A DNA stretch of 64,000 bases from Algoriphagus kandeliae (lineage in GTDB: Bacteria > Bacteroidota > Bacteroidia > Cytophagales > Cyclobacteriaceae). Below are positions 36,136-44,901 of this stretch, in pieces; positions within the stretch are counted from its first letter, which is position 1, and every line of letters begins with the position of its first letter. The stretch is from contig NZ_SPSB01000001.1 in NCBI RefSeq assembly GCF_004571135.1, positions 987,219-1,051,218 of the forward strand. The letters are read 5' to 3'. A program made the position numbers and the translations under genes. The notes below the pieces were generated by a model, which had not been told where the DNA came from, did no database searches, and saw nothing but the letters and a program-made list of their open reading frames with translations.

Positions 36136-37010
36136 GAAAGTCTCTGTTCGATCGCAGCTTTATAATTTGGAATAGCTTGATCAGTTAATCCCAAAAACAA
36201 GTATGGCTCAATCAGCTCTAATTCCATTAGATAAAATTCTCCATTGATTTCTACACCATCTACCCTTGCATAAAGGGATTCAGGTGCGAATTGATCTACA
36301 AAACTTTGAGCTATTTGAAGCATTTTGGCGGATGGCTGAATCACTTGAATGGTTCCTCCAAAATAATGCTGTACCCGGAAATCCTCCTTTTTTGGAGTCT
36401 TTAAAACTGCATGAGAAAAGTTTCCATTAAAGAAAATCAAAGAATACTCCCCTACCTCGGCAACTTCCTTAACAAATGGCTGTACCAAAAAAGCCTCTTC
36501 TTTTAAAAGCTCCTCTAATTTACTCGCATATTCGGGCCAATTTTCAACTGAAACCTTAAAAGTGTTTTTTGCTCCACCACTTACCAGCGGTTTAATTACA
36601 GCCAAACCGGATTTCATTTGTTTTTGAATCTGGGAAAAGTCCGGCTTCGTACCTTTTTCCAAAACCAATCCTGAAATAACCGGAAAACCTTTTTCCGCCA
36701 TTTCGATCAAATACCGCTTATTGCTATTCCAACGGATAGTTTTTAGATCATTAAGCACAGGAATTTTAAGAGAATCGATTCTGTCTAGCCATTCCAGAAA
36801 TTCTGGATAATAATCGAAATAATCCCAAACTGACTTGACTAAAAGTTCATCGTAGTCACTCCATTGAATCTTGGGATCAGACCAAGGTAAAATTTCATTT
36901 TCAAAGCCCAAATCCTTCAAAATTCCAGATAGAATTTGATCCTCATCAATGGTATTAGCATCGTATGCACCTGTAGAAATGTAGCTAACTATTCCAATCT
37001 TCTTTTTCAT
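36132..37010 (-). CDS. ATP-grasp domain protein
   Basis: 292 residues from the ATG at 37010, which is preceded by AGGA at good spacing; a longer frame begins with a TTG at 37028 and is less likely. N-terminal pre-ATP-grasp domain (IGIVSYISTG ... LLVKSVWDYF), then ATP-binding strands AVIKPLVSGGAKNTF and VQPFVKEVAEVGEYSLIFF, and the Mg-binding end ARVDGVEINGEFYLMELELIEP. It resembles stand-alone RimK-like/cycloserine-type ligases. It joins a carboxylate to an amine or thiol, substrate unknown. No signal peptide. Confidence 0.83.
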   Translation of the reverse strand: MKKKIGIVSYISTGAYDANTIDEDQILSGILKDLGFENEILPWSDPKIQWSDYDELLVKSVWDYFDYYPEFLEWLDRIDSLKIPVLNDLKTIRWNSNKRYLIEMAEKGFPVISGLVLEKGTKPDFSQIQKQMKSGLAVIKPLVSGGAKNTFKVSVENWPEYASKLEELLKEEAFLVQPFVKEVAEVGEYSLIFFNGNFSHAVLKTPKKEDFRVQHYFGGTIQVIQPSAKMLQIAQSFVDQFAPESLYARVDGVEINGEFYLMELELIEPYLFLGLTDQAIPNYKAAIEQRLS

Positions 37011-37108
37011 ATTCCTATTTTGCCCCAAAAATAGCCTTTAACCAATTTTTGTATAGACCATTCTTCAAAAACCAAGTCGAAGGATTACTTTTGAGCACTG
37101 TAAAAAAT

Positions 37109-37855
37109 ATGGAACACCGAAAGCTCGTCATTATCCCAACCTACAATGAAAAAGAAAACATTGTGGATATGATTCAGGCGGTCATGGAGCTACCTGGGGA
37201 TTTTGAACTCTTGGTGATTGATGATGCCTCACCTGATGGCACAGCAAAATTGGTAAAAGAGCAGCAGGTAAATTTTGCTGATCGACTTCATCTAATCCAA
37301 CGTTCGGGGAAATTAGGCTTGGGAACCGCCTATATCACAGGTTTCAAGTGGGCCTTGAACCATGGTTATGACTATATTTTTGAGATGGATGCCGATTTTT
37401 CCCATGATCCAAAAGATCTCGTGCGACTTTATGAGGCCTGTGCTATTGAAGGTTTTGACATGGCTATTGGTAGCCGTTACATCACAGGAGTAAATGTAGT
37501 CAACTGGCCTATGGGAAGGGTATTGATGTCCTATTTTGCTTCGGTCTATGTTCGATTTATCACCGGCTTACCAATCAATGATGCTACGGCGGGCTTTAAA
37601 TGCTACCATCGTTCTGTTTTAGCTGGAATCCAACTCGATGAGATCAAGTTTATTGGCTATGCATTTCAAATAGAAATGAAATTCACAGCTTGGAAGTTGG
37701 GTTTCAAAATCAAAGAGGTACCCATCATTTTTACAGATCGTACCAAAGGCACATCCAAAATGAGTAAAGGAATTTTTAAGGAAGCTATTTTCGGAGTGAT
37801 TTGGATGAAAGTAAAAAGTATTTTTTCACCCTATAAGCTCAATCAAAGCGTATAG
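37109..37855 (+). CDS. Family 2 glycosyltransferase, polyprenol monophosphomannose synthase-like
   Basis: 248 residues from ATG 37109, where the conserved fold begins (KLVIIPTYNEKENI); the frame extends upstream but without a sensible start. GT-A features: LLVIDDASPDGT, the metal-binding EMDADFSHDPKDL, and the acceptor region GSRYITGVNV followed by NDATAGFKCY. There are no C-terminal membrane helices, as in the DPM1 short form. It makes a polyprenyl-phosphate sugar at the inner membrane, the sugar being unproven. Its 3' end overlaps the convergent permease gene by 17 bp. Confidence 0.92.
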   Translation: MEHRKLVIIPTYNEKENIVDMIQAVMELPGDFELLVIDDASPDGTAKLVKEQQVNFADRLHLIQRSGKLGLGTAYITGFKWALNHGYDYIFEMDADFSHDPKDLVRLYEACAIEGFDMAIGSRYITGVNVVNWPMGRVLMSYFASVYVRFITGLPINDATAGFKCYHRSVLAGIQLDEIKFIGYAFQIEMKFTAWKLGFKIKEVPIIFTDRTKGTSKMSKGIFKEAIFGVIWMKVKSIFSPYKLNQSV

Positions 37856-39053
37856 ATTGAATAGGGTTTACCCTTGATATCACGATTACAGGAATCCATA
37901 AAACCAAAGCGGTCAAAAGGGTAATTCCAATATTGATGGCTATGAAAATCGGCCAATTCCATTCGATAGGCACATAGCTCATATAATAACTTTGAGCGTC
38001 GAGAGGAATTATTCGAAACATATCTTGAATCAGTCCAAAACCCAATCCAATAGCATTTCCTATCAAAAGACCTCTTCCCAAGATTCGCATTCCATTCCAG
38101 AAAAATATACGTCGGATTTGAAAGTCTTGAGTTCCCAGAGCCTTTAACAAACCTATCATTTGGGTGCGCTCCATGATCAAAATAAACAATATAGCCCCCA
38201 TGTTAAAAATAGCAACAAAACCAATTAAACTGATAAACACATATACATTGGTATCCAGCAACTTAAGCCAATCAAATATTTCCAAATATTTGTCTTCTGA
38301 ATTAATCAGCTTTAGGTCTAAATCCAGAATTTCTTCAATAGATCGACTCAATTCTTGGCTCGGTTTATCATTGATAAAAATCTCCAATCCCCCTACTTCA
38401 TCATCTTGCCAGCCATTAAGATTTCGGATTGTTTGAAGCTCGCCAAGAATGATTTTTTGATCAAAGTTTTCCAGCAAGGTTTCATAGATCCCAACTACTT
38501 CCACTCGCCGATAACGAGGAGGATTTTGGACAAAATACAGGATAATTCTATCCCCAACTTCCAAAAGAAGCCGATTGGCTAGATAGCGGCTAATTACCAC
38601 TTCGTTAGAAGTACCGGTTTCAGGAAAGTTGATAAAGCGGCCTTCCACCAAGTATTGTTGAAAATTGAGCGTATCAAAGTCAGTGGATAACCCTTTCATC
38701 AGGACGCCTTCTACTTCCTCTTCTCCTTTGATTAATGCTGCTTTATGAGCAAAAGACTGTACTTTTTCAATTTGTGGAATGGAGGAATAATTCTGATAAA
38801 AATCAGCTTTCAAGGAAAAAGGATTTTCCTCAAAAGAATTACTCATGGTAAAGCGCTGAACCTGATAATGTCCCGTGAAATCGTATACTTTTTCGGAAAC
38901 GGTTTTTTGAAAACCTCCCAAAACCATGAAGGCAATTATAGAAACTGCTATTCCTATTGCCAAGCTACCGACAGCAATCTGATGGATGATGGCTGAAAAT
39001 CCACCAACCCGGCTAAAACTGATTCTTTTGGCAATGAAATAGGAAAGGTTCAA
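37839..39053 (-). CDS. LolC/LolE-like ABC transporter permease
   Basis: 404 residues: one N-terminal helix (IAVGSLAIGIAVSIIAFMVL), a large periplasmic MacB-like domain (about 45-265), and three C-terminal helices (VYVFISLIGFVAIFNMGAIL; GMRILGRGLLIGNAIGLGF; FIAINIGITLLTALVLWIPV). MERTQMIGLLKALG is the usual FtsX/LolE coupling region. It probably extracts outer-membrane lipoproteins from the inner membrane. The ATPase (LolD) is not adjacent. Confidence 0.9.
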   Translation of the reverse strand: MNLSYFIAKRISFSRVGGFSAIIHQIAVGSLAIGIAVSIIAFMVLGGFQKTVSEKVYDFTGHYQVQRFTMSNSFEENPFSLKADFYQNYSSIPQIEKVQSFAHKAALIKGEEEVEGVLMKGLSTDFDTLNFQQYLVEGRFINFPETGTSNEVVISRYLANRLLLEVGDRIILYFVQNPPRYRRVEVVGIYETLLENFDQKIILGELQTIRNLNGWQDDEVGGLEIFINDKPSQELSRSIEEILDLDLKLINSEDKYLEIFDWLKLLDTNVYVFISLIGFVAIFNMGAILFILIMERTQMIGLLKALGTQDFQIRRIFFWNGMRILGRGLLIGNAIGLGFGLIQDMFRIIPLDAQSYYMSYVPIEWNWPIFIAINIGITLLTALVLWIPVIVISRVNPIQSIRFD

Positions 39054-39092
39054 AGGAGTGATTTAATTTGTCCTAATGCATCGCAAAATAGC

Positions 39093-40274
39093 ATGAACCT
39101 TATGAAAAAATTAATCTCAACTTGTTTTTTGTCTCTTCTTCTATTTTTGACTATAGGTCAATTAAATTTCGCTTGGTCCCAGGTTCTCACAGGTTCCGAA
39201 CGTTCGGACTTATATCTCCCCCTTTTAAAAGGTAAAAAAGTTGGGATTGTAGCTAATCAGACCTCTATCATGCCACAAAGCAACAATAAACATGTGGTTG
39301 ACTTTTTATTGGAAAATGGAGTGGCCTTGAAAAAAGTCTTTGTGCCAGAACATGGCTTTCGTGGTACCGCAGATGCAGGAGAAAAAGTGGATAATTCCAT
39401 CGATCAAAAGACAGGTTTGAACATAGTGTCTCTCTATGGAAATAACAAAAAACCTTCTGCAAGTCAAATTCAGGATTTAGATGTCTTGATTTTTGATTTG
39501 CAGGATGTGGGAGTTCGCTTTTTTACATATATCTCTACGATGCATTATGTAATGGAAGCTGCGGCAGAAAATGGAAAGCAGGTGATTATTTTCGATCGGC
39601 CTAACCCACTAGGAGATTATGTGGATGGTCCTATTCGTAAAGAAGGGTTCGAAAGCTTTGTTGGAATGCATCCCATCCCCATAGTGCATGGCCTGACTGT
39701 GGGAGAATTGGCAAAAATGATCAATGGAGAAAAATGGCTAAAAGGTGGATTACAAGTAGAACTTGAGATTATACCTGTTAAAAATTGGGTACATGACCAG
39801 GAATATCACTTACCAATCAAACCTTCACCAAATCTTCCCAACGACTTAGCCATTCGGCTTTATCCAAGTACTTGTTTTTTCGAAGGAACTGTGGTTTCCT
39901 TGGGAAGAGGAACTCTTTTCCCTTTTCAGGTTTATGGATATCCGGACCCAAAATTCGGAGACTTTACCTTTACTCCCATTAGCATCGATGGAATGTCGAA
40001 AAATCCACCACATCAAGATAAATTATGTTATGGGCAAGATTTGAGAACTCAATCCCTGGATCATCAATTCACATTAAGGTTCCTATTGCAAGCCTTTAAT
40101 GACTCCGAAATGGGTGAGAAATTCTTCAATAATTATTTCAACACCCTAAGCGGAACAGATGAATTGAAGAAACAGATCTTGGAAGGAAAAAGTGAACAAG
40201 AGATCCGAGAAACCTGGAAAAAGGAGTTGGAAGAATATAAAATATTAAGAAACAACTATCTGATTTATAATTAA
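39093..40274 (+). CDS. NamZ-like exo-beta-N-acetylmuramidase (DUF1343)
   Basis: 393 residues with a signal peptide; ATGs at 39093 and 39102 are both possible, the second giving a compact MKKLISTCFLSLLLF signal. Family signatures: KKVGIVANQTSI, FVPEHGFRGTADAGEKV, LIFDLQDVGVRFFTYISTM, IFDRPNPLGDYVDGP and IKPSPNLPN. NamZ releases N-acetylmuramic acid from peptidoglycan fragments, so this is likely a periplasmic cell-wall recycling enzyme. It is divergent from the LolC/E-like permease 39 bp away. Confidence 0.9.
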   Translation: MNLMKKLISTCFLSLLLFLTIGQLNFAWSQVLTGSERSDLYLPLLKGKKVGIVANQTSIMPQSNNKHVVDFLLENGVALKKVFVPEHGFRGTADAGEKVDNSIDQKTGLNIVSLYGNNKKPSASQIQDLDVLIFDLQDVGVRFFTYISTMHYVMEAAAENGKQVIIFDRPNPLGDYVDGPIRKEGFESFVGMHPIPIVHGLTVGELAKMINGEKWLKGGLQVELEIIPVKNWVHDQEYHLPIKPSPNLPNDLAIRLYPSTCFFEGTVVSLGRGTLFPFQVYGYPDPKFGDFTFTPISIDGMSKNPPHQDKLCYGQDLRTQSLDHQFTLRFLLQAFNDSEMGEKFFNNYFNTLSGTDELKKQILEGKSEQEIRETWKKELEEYKILRNNYLIYN

Positions 40275-40325
40275 TTAAAAATTCTTTCCTAAACCAATTA
40301 TTAAAATAATTACAAAACAAATTTT

Positions 40326-41264
40326 ATGAAGAATTCAGCTCAGTCCAAAGATTTGAGAATTGTTTACATGGGTACTCCTGAGTTTGCCGTGCCGGCATTG
40401 GAGCGCTTGGTAGAGGCGGGTTGGAACATAGTTGGCGTCATTACTGCTCCCGACAAACCCAGAGGAAGAGGTCAAAAGCTCATCCCTTCACCTGTCAAGG
40501 AAGCTGCCTTAAAATATGGTTTGAATGTGTTACAGCCTACCAATTTGAAAAGCCCAGAATTCTTGGAAGAGCTTCGAAAGCTAAATGTCGATCTTCAAAT
40601 CGTAGTGGCTTTTAGGATGCTTCCTGAAGTGGTTTGGAACATGCCACCTTTGGGAACATTCAATCTTCATGCATCCCTCCTTCCCGATTATCGTGGAGCT
40701 GCTCCGATCAACTGGGCCATCATCAATGGCGAGACAGAAACTGGGGTGACCACATTTTTCCTAAAACATGAAATCGATACAGGATCAATCATTTTCCAGG
40801 AGAAGGTTCCAATTTTGCCTGAAGAGGATTTGGGAGATGTCTATACCAAACTGATGAACCTAGGGGCTGATTTAGTTTTAAGAACTGTAGAAGCTATTGC
40901 AAAAGATGAGGTAAAACCAATCCCACAAGATGAAAGCAAGGCCCTACATCATGCACCAAAAATTTTCAAAGAAACCTGTCAAATTGATTGGTCAAGGAGT
41001 GCCATCGAAATAAATAATCTGATTCGTGGACTTTCTCCCTATCCAGCGGCTTGGACACTGATAGAAGAAAAAAATTGCAAAATCTTTAAGGCAAAACCGC
41101 AAGCGGATGACTTGTCAGGAAAAAAGCCTGGAGAATGGTTAAGCGATGGAAAAAATTACCTGAAATTTCAATGTGGAGACGGGCATTTAGAAGTGCTAGA
41201 AATCCAACTGGAAGGTAAAAAGCGGATGAATATCAAGGATTTCCTTCGAGGAAACACCCTTTAA
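40326..41264 (+). CDS. fmt: Methionyl-tRNA formyltransferase
   Basis: Formylates initiator Met-tRNA. 312 residues. The N-terminal formyl-transfer domain shows IVYMGTPEFAVPALERL, APDKPRGRGQKLIPSPVK, and the catalytic NLHASLLPDYRGAAPINWAI with Asn/His. The C-terminal OB-like domain is present (INNLIRGLSPYPAAW). No deformylase gene is adjacent in this window. Confidence 0.97.
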   Translation: MKNSAQSKDLRIVYMGTPEFAVPALERLVEAGWNIVGVITAPDKPRGRGQKLIPSPVKEAALKYGLNVLQPTNLKSPEFLEELRKLNVDLQIVVAFRMLPEVVWNMPPLGTFNLHASLLPDYRGAAPINWAIINGETETGVTTFFLKHEIDTGSIIFQEKVPILPEEDLGDVYTKLMNLGADLVLRTVEAIAKDEVKPIPQDESKALHHAPKIFKETCQIDWSRSAIEINNLIRGLSPYPAAWTLIEEKNCKIFKAKPQADDLSGKKPGEWLSDGKNYLKFQCGDGHLEVLEIQLEGKKRMNIKDFLRGNTL

Positions 41265-41333
41265 AATTCTATATTCTTTTTCCTTTTGAGTATTATTTTT
41301 CCAAACTTTATAAGAACCAAAAATTTTTAAATC

Positions 41334-42176
41334 ATGAGAAACCTAAAAATTATTTTCAGCTTATTCTTTTTGATTTCGATTGGATTTTCTGCCAATTCCC
41401 AAGTCCTCAAAAAACTCAAAAAAGCAGTCGAAGAAAGTGTCAGCAAATCCACAAACGAAAAATCAGAGGAAGAAACTAACAAAATGTTAGAGGGTATGAT
41501 GGGAGCTTTGGGTGAACCTGCAGATGTAGAAGAATCTTATGCTTTTTCAGGTTTTATGATCCTAGAGATTACTTCCACAAATAGCCGAGGAAAGTCTGAA
41601 GATCCGGTAAGGATGAAATCCTTTTTGTCGGAAAACCCTGATTTTTCTGGAATAGAAATTCAAGATCCTGATCAGGAAGAAATGAAAACTGTTTTGATCA
41701 TGGACCTTAAAAATCAAGCTACTGTTTTGCTGATGGATGATGGCGAGAGAAAATCATCCATGGCAATTGGATCTGATTTTGACAAAATTCAAGAGCAAGT
41801 GGATTTGAATTCGACTGAAGAATCCGCTCCTGATCAAATTAAAATCACCAAGACTGGAAACACCAAAGAAATCTTGGGTTTTCACTGTGAAGAATATGAG
41901 GTTGAACAACCTGAGGGAAAAGGAACCTATTGGGTATCACAGGAGGCAATTAAAGGCTTTTCACTTTTTTCGCCAGGATCTAGCCCCATGGTATCCAATA
42001 AGACCATGGATAGGTATCAAGAAATATTTTCTTCTATGCCAAAAGGAAGTATCCTTGAAATGCACTACCTGGATAAAGATGGATCAAGTGCTGATATGAA
42101 AACCATTGATCTCCAAACCTCATCTCCTAGCCTATTCAATTTGCAGGAATATCCAAATGTCTTTCAAGGAAAATAG
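41334..42176 (+). CDS. Secreted DUF4412 protein
   Basis: 280 residues, signal peptide MRNLKIIFSLFFLISIGFSA. A charged stretch of Lys/Glu heptads (about 24-50) precedes a beta-rich domain ending in EEYEVEQPEGKGTYWVS, as in DUF4412 proteins of Bacteroidota, which are envelope proteins of unknown function. The pattern LGFHCEEYEV resembles that family's conserved Cys. It is followed by a strong terminator. Confidence 0.78.
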   Translation: MRNLKIIFSLFFLISIGFSANSQVLKKLKKAVEESVSKSTNEKSEEETNKMLEGMMGALGEPADVEESYAFSGFMILEITSTNSRGKSEDPVRMKSFLSENPDFSGIEIQDPDQEEMKTVLIMDLKNQATVLLMDDGERKSSMAIGSDFDKIQEQVDLNSTEESAPDQIKITKTGNTKEILGFHCEEYEVEQPEGKGTYWVSQEAIKGFSLFSPGSSPMVSNKTMDRYQEIFSSMPKGSILEMHYLDKDGSSADMKTIDLQTSSPSLFNLQEYPNVFQGK

Positions 42177-42197
42177 GATCAGAAATTATTCAAATAG

Positions 42198-42229
42198 AAA
42201 GGGGACTTCAGGTCCCCTTTTCCTTTTTT
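42198..42229 (+). terminator. Rho-independent terminator
   Basis: AAAGGGGAC and GTCCCCTTT form a 9-bp stem with a 5-nt loop, followed by T-rich sequence. It lies between the DUF4412 gene and folA. Confidence 0.85.
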
Positions 42230-42272
42230 AAGCAAATTATCTCCGGTATCTTCAAGCCTTATTTTATCAATT

Positions 42273-42776
42273 ATGGAAATTCTAATCATTGCAGCCAAGG
42301 CAAAAAACAATGTTATTGGTAAAAATAACGAGTTGGTTTGGCGACTACCTGAAGATTTCAAGCGATTCAAAGCCCTGACTACCGGCCATTACCTTTTGAT
42401 GGGAAGAAAAACCTTTGAATCCTTAGGAAAACCTCTTCCAAATCGAATTCACTTAGTCATTTCCAGAGATAAAAATTATCAGGTTCCTGAAGGGCATTTT
42501 GTTTTCCAAAATATAGAAGATGCATTCACTTTTTGTAACAAATTGGAGGTCGATAAGCTTTTTGTAATTGGTGGGGGTGAAATCTATAAGCAAACACTTC
42601 CTTTAGCCGATAAACTGATTCTCACCGAAGTTGAAGCAAGTCCTGATGGTGATACCTATTTCCCTGAATTTGATCCAACTAATTGGAAAGAAGTCTTTAG
42701 GGAATACCATCCTGCGGATAGTAAGCATCAATATGCCTTCTCTTTTGTGGATTATGAAAAAGTTACAGAAGTATGA
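42273..42776 (+). CDS. folA: Dihydrofolate reductase
   Basis: Makes tetrahydrofolate with NADPH. 167 residues. Motifs: IAAKAKNNVIGKNNELVWRLPEDFKRFK (key NNVIG and LVWRLPED with the catalytic acid), LMGRKTFESLG, and FVIGGGEIYKQTLP. The stop overlaps the next ATG in ATGA, so it is translationally coupled to the short-chain dehydrogenase gene. No thyA is nearby. Confidence 0.96.
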   Translation: MEILIIAAKAKNNVIGKNNELVWRLPEDFKRFKALTTGHYLLMGRKTFESLGKPLPNRIHLVISRDKNYQVPEGHFVFQNIEDAFTFCNKLEVDKLFVIGGGEIYKQTLPLADKLILTEVEASPDGDTYFPEFDPTNWKEVFREYHPADSKHQYAFSFVDYEKVTEV

Positions 42777-43558
42777 ATGAACCCGTAATTTGGATTACCG
42801 GAGCCTCTTCAGGAATTGGTGAGGCTTGCGCCAAAAAGTTTTGTCAAGAAGGCTATCAAGTCATTATCTCCTCCAGGAAGGAAGCAGAACTTGAGCGAGT
42901 TAAAAACACCTGCATTCATCCTGATAGGGTAAAAATTCTTCCTTTAGATCTAGCTGATCAATCAGATTTTGAACATACCGTCAAGCAAGCCGTCTCCCTA
43001 TTTGGTAAGGTTGACATTCTATTACACAACGGTGGGATCAGCCAGCGGTCACTTATAAAGGAAACCGATTTAGAAGTGGATCGGAAATTAATGGAAGTCA
43101 ACTTCTTTGGAACTGTCGCTTTGACCAAAGCCATTCTGCCCTATTTCATGGAAAGAAAATCTGGTCATTTTGCAGTTGTGACAAGTTTAGTAGGAAAATT
43201 TGCCTCTCCTTACCGATCTGCTTATGCTGCTTCAAAGCATGCCCTACATGGCTTTTTTGATACGTTAAGAGCAGAACATTATCAGGATAATATTGCAGTT
43301 ACCTTGATTTGCCCCGGCTTTATCCGCACGCAGGTTTCGGTAAACGCCCTTACCGGAGACGGTTCTTCTTTAGGAAAAATGGATGATGCACAAGCCAAGG
43401 GAATGAGCCCTGAAAGCTGTGCAAATGCAATTTTCAAAGCAATCCAAAAGCAGAAGGAAGAGGTTTTGGTTGGAGGCAAAGAAATCTATGCGGTTTACCT
43501 CAAGCGCTTTTTCCCACACATTTTTTCAAAAATCCTTAGAAAAGCCAAAGTCAGATAA
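42773..43558 (+). CDS. Short-chain dehydrogenase/reductase
   Basis: 261 residues, classical SDR. Cofactor loop ITGASSGIGEACA, the HNGG segment (LLHNGGISQRS), catalytic Ser in VVTSLVGKFA and YxxxK in YAASKHALHG. It probably acts on a lipid or keto substrate with NADP(H). It overlaps folA by 4 bp and is followed one base later by cinA, forming a folA-SDR-cinA unit. Confidence 0.9.
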   Translation: MNEPVIWITGASSGIGEACAKKFCQEGYQVIISSRKEAELERVKNTCIHPDRVKILPLDLADQSDFEHTVKQAVSLFGKVDILLHNGGISQRSLIKETDLEVDRKLMEVNFFGTVALTKAILPYFMERKSGHFAVVTSLVGKFASPYRSAYAASKHALHGFFDTLRAEHYQDNIAVTLICPGFIRTQVSVNALTGDGSSLGKMDDAQAKGMSPESCANAIFKAIQKQKEEVLVGGKEIYAVYLKRFFPHIFSKILRKAKVR

Positions 43559-43559
43559 T

Positions 43560-44816
43560 ATGAAACTGGTAAAAGCTGAAATCATTGCCATTGGCGATGA
43601 GCTCCTTTATGGACAAATCATGGATACCAATAGCCATTGGATTTCCAAGGAATTGGACTTAGTTGGGGTGAAAGTTGTTCGGAAAACAACTGTCGGAGAC
43701 AATCGAAAAGATATTTTGGATGCTTTTTCAGAGGCAGAAAAAAAAGCTGACCTTGTGCTAATCACCGGAGGGCTCGGTCCCACTCAAGATGATTTAACCA
43801 AACCTCTTTTGGCGGAGTATTTTGAGTGCCCTATTCAGGAAGTTCCCGAAGCAGTAGCTGCTATCACGGAATTTTTTAAAAGGCGAGGTCGTGAAATGAC
43901 CCCATTAAACATACTTCAGGGGCATTTGCCTTCATGCTGTGAATATGTACCCAATGAAGTTGGGACTGCCCCGGGAATGTGGTTCGAACGAAACGGAACC
44001 TATTGGATGTCAATGCCCGGAGTTCCTCATGAGATGAAAAAACTCATGAAAGACTTTGTCTTGCCTAAACTTCCCCAAATTTTTGAATTGCCAGTTATTC
44101 ATCACAAAGTCATCAAGACTGCAGGTATTGGGGAAAGCTGGTTAGCCGACCTTATCAAAGACTGGGAAAATGCACTCCCTGAACATATCAAACTAGCCTA
44201 TCTTCCCTCTTTGGGTCATGTTAAATTACGACTAACAGGATTTGGTACAAATCTGGAGCAAATTCAAGCTGAGATTGAAAATCAGATCGAATTGGTCTTT
44301 CCTACCATTCAAAAATATGTTTATGGCTATAATGAAGAGAGCCTTGAAACTGCGATAGGCAAACTTTTGAAGGAAAAGGGGAAAACCTTAGCTTTGGCTG
44401 AAAGCTGCTCGGGAGGCTATATCACTCATTTGATTACCACTGTACCGGGAAGTAGTGAATATTTGCAAGGGGCTGTAGTGCCATATCACAATCAATTCAA
44501 AGAGAAAATCCTTGGAGTAAAAAAGGAAACTTTGGAAACAGTTGGTGCTGTGAGCGAAGAAACGGTGGAGCAAATGAGTCAAGGAGTACGAAAGCTATTT
44601 GGAGCAGATTTTGGATTGGCAAGTAGCGGGATAGCCGGACCTGATGGAGGAACTCCCGAAAAACCGGTTGGAACAGTATGGATTGCCTGCGCAGGAGAAG
44701 GGTTTACGGAGACTAAAAAACTCCAATTGACCCAAGACCGAATGTTAAATATTCAATTGACAGGGGTTGCTGTTTTAAACTTGTTAAGAATTTGCATTCA
44801 GAAATACGACAAATAA
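43560..44816 (+). CDS. cinA: CinA-family nicotinamide-nucleotide amidohydrolase/MoCF-domain protein
   Basis: 418 residues from the ATG at 43560, one base after the SDR stop; a longer frame reading back into the SDR gene is rejected. The N-terminal MoaB-like domain has IAIGDELLYGQIMDTNS and ITGGLGPTQDDLTK. The C-terminal amidase domain has ALAESCSGGYITH and SSGIAGPDGGTPEKPVGTV. The amidase recycles NMN; the N-terminal half acts as ADP-ribose pyrophosphatase in related proteins. Complete, normal length. Confidence 0.95.
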   Translation: MKLVKAEIIAIGDELLYGQIMDTNSHWISKELDLVGVKVVRKTTVGDNRKDILDAFSEAEKKADLVLITGGLGPTQDDLTKPLLAEYFECPIQEVPEAVAAITEFFKRRGREMTPLNILQGHLPSCCEYVPNEVGTAPGMWFERNGTYWMSMPGVPHEMKKLMKDFVLPKLPQIFELPVIHHKVIKTAGIGESWLADLIKDWENALPEHIKLAYLPSLGHVKLRLTGFGTNLEQIQAEIENQIELVFPTIQKYVYGYNEESLETAIGKLLKEKGKTLALAESCSGGYITHLITTVPGSSEYLQGAVVPYHNQFKEKILGVKKETLETVGAVSEETVEQMSQGVRKLFGADFGLASSGIAGPDGGTPEKPVGTVWIACAGEGFTETKKLQLTQDRMLNIQLTGVAVLNLLRICIQKYDK

Positions 44817-44901
44817 AATTTTATGTGATCGGTTTTGATGGATCATATATAAAATTTAATTTTAAAACTTGAATATATACCCAATTAAATATTAAAAAAG
44901 A

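Noticed and set aside
43419..43559. 47-codon N-terminal extension of cinA
   Set aside because: It reads back through the end of the SDR gene; the conserved MoaB-like domain begins at ATG 43560.
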